Part shown: one piece after another, positions 61,469 to 64,000 of the stretch
Layout of the letters: every line of letters begins with the position of its first letter
How positions within the stretch are numbered: the first letter of the stretch is position 1
NCBI GenBank assembly: GCA_963695975.1
Contig: CAVOIB010000001.1
Location: 1 to 64,000, forward strand
Length of the DNA: 64,000 bases
From: JBBQVZ01 sp963695975
Lineage (GTDB): Bacteria; Actinomycetota; UBA4738; HRBIN12
Direction of reading: 5' to 3'
Notes under the pieces: generated by a model
What the model was told of the DNA's origin: nothing
Seen by the model: only the letters and a program-made list of their open reading frames with translations
Database searches by the model: none
Program-made: the position numbers and the translations under genes

Positions 61469-62358
61469 GCGCGGGCGCCGGCTTGTACGCGCGCGGGAAG
61501 GTCCGCGACGTCTACGAAGCTGGTGACGACCTGCTGCTCGTCGCGACGGATCGGATCAGCGCGTTCGACGTGGTACTGCCGACGCCGATCCCCGGCAAGG
61601 GGCTCGTGCTCACCGGTCTGTCGCTCTTCTGGTTCGCACAGACGGCCGATCTGGTGCCGAACCACGTGATCACGGCCGAGCGCGACCGCTTCCCGGCGCC
61701 GTTCTCCGACGATCCGTCGCTCGCGGGCCGCGCGACGTTGGTGCGGCGAGCCGATGTGATCCCGGTGGAGTGCGTCGCCCGCGGGTACCTCTCGGGGTCC
61801 GGATGGAAGCAGTACCAGGCGGAGCGGGCGATCTGCGGCGTGTCGCTGCCGGCAGGGCTGGTCGAGTCCGACCGCTTGCCCCAGCCGATCTTCACGCCGA
61901 CGAGCAAGGCGGCGGCCGGGCACGATCTTCCGCTCCGGCCCGACGAGATGCGGGATCTCATCGGGATGGGTCTGGCCGAGCGGCTGAAGGAGCTGACGCT
62001 CACGATCTACGAGCGCGCGGCGGCATCGGCGCTCAGACGCGGGATCATCCTGGCGGACACGAAGTTCGAGTTCGGGTTCGCGGGCGGCGAGCTGCTCGTG
62101 ATCGACGAGATGTGCACTCCGGATTCGTCGAGGTTCTGGCCTTCCGATCGCTACGAGCCCGGAGGGCCGCAGCCCTCGTTCGACAAGCAGTTCGTCCGGG
62201 ACTGGCTCGACGCGAGCGGCTGGGACCATGAGCAGCCGGCCCCCGAGCTCCCGGCCGACGTGGTCGCGCAGACGGCCGCGCGCTACCGCGACGCGCACGA
62301 GCGCCTAACCGGAGAGCCGTTCAACGCCTACCTGACCAGGATGGGAGCGACGGCGTGA
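61465..62358 (+). CDS. purC: Phosphoribosylaminoimidazole-succinocarboxamide synthase
   Basis: A 297-residue SAICAR synthetase: GKVRDVYEAGDDLLLVATDR, SAFDVVLPTPIPGKG, VECVARGYLSGSGWKQYQ, DTKFEFGFAGGELLVIDEM and CTPDSSRFWPSDRYEPG. The sequence belongs to the longer (about 300-residue) purC type. GTG overlaps purB by 4 nt. Confidence 0.96.
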   Translation: MSAGAGLYARGKVRDVYEAGDDLLLVATDRISAFDVVLPTPIPGKGLVLTGLSLFWFAQTADLVPNHVITAERDRFPAPFSDDPSLAGRATLVRRADVIPVECVARGYLSGSGWKQYQAERAICGVSLPAGLVESDRLPQPIFTPTSKAAAGHDLPLRPDEMRDLIGMGLAERLKELTLTIYERAAASALRRGIILADTKFEFGFAGGELLVIDEMCTPDSSRFWPSDRYEPGGPQPSFDKQFVRDWLDASGWDHEQPAPELPADVVAQTAARYRDAHERLTGEPFNAYLTRMGATA

Positions 62359-62609
62359 CGTTCGTGTTCGAGGTGCTGGTGATGTTGAAGCCGGGGCTGT
62401 CCGACCCGCAAGGCAAGGCCGTGGAGGGCTCGCTTCCGGCGCTCGGGTGGACGAACGTGCGGGACGTCCACGTCGGGAAGCACATCCGGCTGAGCGTCGA
62501 GGCTGCCGACGAGGAGGCGGCTCGAGCGCAGGTCCGCGAGATGGCCGAACGTCTCTTGTCGAACCCCGTGATCGAGGAGTACCGGGTCCTCGAGACCGAG
62601 GAGGCCTGA
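62355..62609 (+). CDS. purS: FGAM synthase subunit PurS
   Basis: An 84-residue PurS: FEVLVMLKPGLSDPQGKAVE, SLPALGWTNVRDVHVGKHIRL and RLLSNPVIEEYRVL. It bridges PurQ and PurL in the three-subunit FGAR amidotransferase. GTG overlaps purC; 4 nt separate it from purQ. Confidence 0.96.
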   Translation: MTFVFEVLVMLKPGLSDPQGKAVEGSLPALGWTNVRDVHVGKHIRLSVEAADEEAARAQVREMAERLLSNPVIEEYRVLETEEA

Positions 62610-62613
62610 GCGG

Positions 62614-63327
62614 GTGACCGTCGCGACGCCGCGGATCGGCGTGATCACGTTCCCGGGGTCGCTCGACGACCGCGACGCGCTGCGCGCCGTGGAGACGATG
62701 GGGGGAAAGGGCATCGCGCTGTGGCACGCGGAGGACGATCTCCACGGAGTGGATGCCGTGATCCTGCCCGGTGGGTTCAGCTATGGGGACTACCTGCGAA
62801 CCGGGGCGATCGCGCGTTTCGCTCGAGTGATGGATGCGGTGCGCGGCTTCGCCGAGCGGGGCGGACCGGTGCTCGGCATCTGCAACGGATTCCAGATCCT
62901 CTGTGAGAGCGGACTGTTGCCGGGCGCGCTGATCCGCAACCGTTCGCTGCGGTTCGTTCGCCGGGTCGTGCACGTCCGTGTCGAGACGACGGTGACGCCT
63001 GTAACCCTCGACGTCGTTCCTGGCGAGGTGCTCGAGATCCCGGTCAAGCACGGCGAGGGGCAGTTCGTCGCAGAACCAGCCGACCTGGTGCGGATCGAGG
63101 ACGACGGGCTCGTGGTGTTCCGTTACTGCGCCGCGGACGGATCCGTCGGCGCCGACGCCGACAATCCGAACGGGAGCGCTAACGCGATCGCCGGCGTGCG
63201 CGATGCGGCCGGGAACGTCGTCGGTCTCATGCCGCATCCCGAGCACGCGGTCGATCCCGACGTCGGGCCGACCGGGGGACAGGCATTGTTCGCGTCGCTC
63301 CTCACGCAGGCGCTGGCGAAGGTCTAG
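62614..63327 (+). CDS. purQ: FGAM synthase glutaminase subunit PurQ
   Basis: A 237-residue class I glutamine amidotransferase: IGVITFPGSLDDRDALRAV, LPGGFSYGDYLRTGAIA, the nucleophile motif VLGICNGFQILCESGLLPGAL (Cys near 90) and MPHPEHAVDPDVGPTGG (His-x-Glu). It supplies ammonia to PurL. GTG start close behind purS. Confidence 0.96.
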   Translation: MTVATPRIGVITFPGSLDDRDALRAVETMGGKGIALWHAEDDLHGVDAVILPGGFSYGDYLRTGAIARFARVMDAVRGFAERGGPVLGICNGFQILCESGLLPGALIRNRSLRFVRRVVHVRVETTVTPVTLDVVPGEVLEIPVKHGEGQFVAEPADLVRIEDDGLVVFRYCAADGSVGADADNPNGSANAIAGVRDAAGNVVGLMPHPEHAVDPDVGPTGGQALFASLLTQALAKV

Positions 63328-63331
63328 CAAC

Positions 63332-64000
63332 GTGGCGATCGTGGAGCAGCCCCTGCACCGTGCCCTGGGGCTCACCGACGACGAGTTCTCGCGGATCAGG
63401 CAGACCCTCGGGCGAGACCCGAACGCGACCGAGCTTGCGATGTACGGCGCGATGTGGTCGGAGCACTGTTCGTACAAGTCGTCGAAGATCCACCTGCGCA
63501 CCTTGCCGACCGAGGGGTCCGCGGTGTTGGTCGGCCCCGGCCAGGACGCCGGGGCGGTGGACGTGGGCGACGGGTACGCCGTCGTCTTCAAGATGGAATC
63601 GCACTCGCATCCGAGCGCGATCGAGCCATATCAGGGCGCGGCGACCGGGGTGGGCGGCATCGTCCGTGACATCATCTCCATGGGCGCGCGGCCGGTCGCG
63701 CTGCTCGATCCCTTGATGTTCGGTCCGCTCTCCGATGCCCGGAACCGGTGGCTGCTCGGCGGCGTGGTCGCCGGGATCGGCGGGTACGGCAACTGCATCG
63801 GCGTGCCGACGGTAGGTGGCGAGATCCATTTCGCGGAGCCGCACGGTGCGAACCCGAGCATCGACGTGATGTGCGTGGGGATCGCGCGCGCGGACGGATT
63901 GATGACGTCGACCTCGCACGAGCCGCACGCCGGCTCGTTCATGGTCCTGTACGGCGCGTCGACCGGCCGCGACGGGATCGGCGGCGTGTCCGTGCTGGCG
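63332..64000 (+). CDS. purL: FGAM synthase subunit PurL (partial, cut by window end)
   Basis: The first 223 residues of PurL: LGLTDDEFSRIRQTLGRDPN, ELAMYGAMWSEHCSYKSSK, the FKMESHSHPSAIEPYQGAATGVGGIVRDIISMGARP block (ATP and Mg site) and VVAGIGGYGNCIGVPTVGGE. It runs off the right edge, and the small type with separate PurS/PurQ is implied. GTG start 4 nt after the purQ stop. Confidence 0.95.
   Translation, partial: MAIVEQPLHRALGLTDDEFSRIRQTLGRDPNATELAMYGAMWSEHCSYKSSKIHLRTLPTEGSAVLVGPGQDAGAVDVGDGYAVVFKMESHSHPSAIEPYQGAATGVGGIVRDIISMGARPVALLDPLMFGPLSDARNRWLLGGVVAGIGGYGNCIGVPTVGGEIHFAEPHGANPSIDVMCVGIARADGLMTSTSHEPHAGSFMVLYGASTGRDGIGGVSVLA

Overview
The window is dense, high-GC DNA from a chromosome of the Actinomycetota type. 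The lineage signs are: an HspR-terminated dnaK-grpE-dnaJ operon; a TadE/Rv3654c-like pilus pair; a DUF5318 gene directly before a class A penicillin-binding protein; a ClpB/HspR chaperone set; menaquinone (not ubiquinone) genes; a DUF2029/PIG-V mannosyltransferase pair; frequent GTG/TTG starts; and many genes with a TANNNT -10 box only 6-10 nt before the start codon (leaderless). The tRNA-Gly encodes its own CCA. No species can be named from sequence alone; an uncultured lineage is likely.

Layout. 1-4.25 kb is an accessory block of four unrelated single genes (TMEM175-like channel, MFS transporter, SnoaL-like protein, esterase lipoprotein). Each is bounded by a short imperfect repeat (core GGGGCGCGTGG), and the block abuts a TadE gene that has lost its 5' half. 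4.5-16.7 kb holds the remaining Tad gene, a secreted sulfatase, DUF983, a double cupin, DUF5318-ponA, a NarL-type two-component pair and two polyprenyl-sugar glycosyltransferases. 16.7-27.5 kb is menaquinone biosynthesis (menG, menF, then menD-menA-menB divergent from menE). It is split by a pair of NHEJ-type repair genes (LigD-like polymerase, ATP-dependent ligase) and small accessory genes. 27.7-30.8 kb: a second two-component pair and panB. 30.9-34.8 kb: rpsF-ssb-rpsR-rplI, a DnaA-box cluster, dnaB, nth. 34.8-38.8 kb: DUF4242, a broken DUF4260 gene, tRNA-Gly(CCC), trpD, dcd and a third two-component pair. 38.9-40.9 kb: a membrane Fe-S oxidoreductase. 41.0-48.6 kb: a continuous chaperone operon dnaK-grpE-dnaJ-hspR-GNAT-GNAT-clpB. 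48.7-56.6 kb: DUF3137-LemA, MFS, metallo-hydrolase, an IolC-C-terminal-like aldolase and a sulfur-flavoured group (SsuBC/TauBC-like ABC transporter, DUF2292, TauE/SafE permease). 56.7 kb to the end: usp and a purine operon purA-purD-purE-like-purB-purC-purS-purQ-purL, cut by the window end.

The genes mostly form tightly packed operons joined by 4-nt ATGA/GTGA overlaps. The most unusual region is the left edge: four repeat-delimited, self-promoted one-gene units stacked against a disrupted pilus gene. It looks like an integron-style or att-site accretion array but has no canonical attC boxes or recombinase in view. Other points worth a look are the PurE homologue lacking the usual catalytic motifs, the DnaA boxes before dnaB, the HisKA kinase paired with a NarL-type regulator, and the acetyltransferases embedded in the heat-shock operon.
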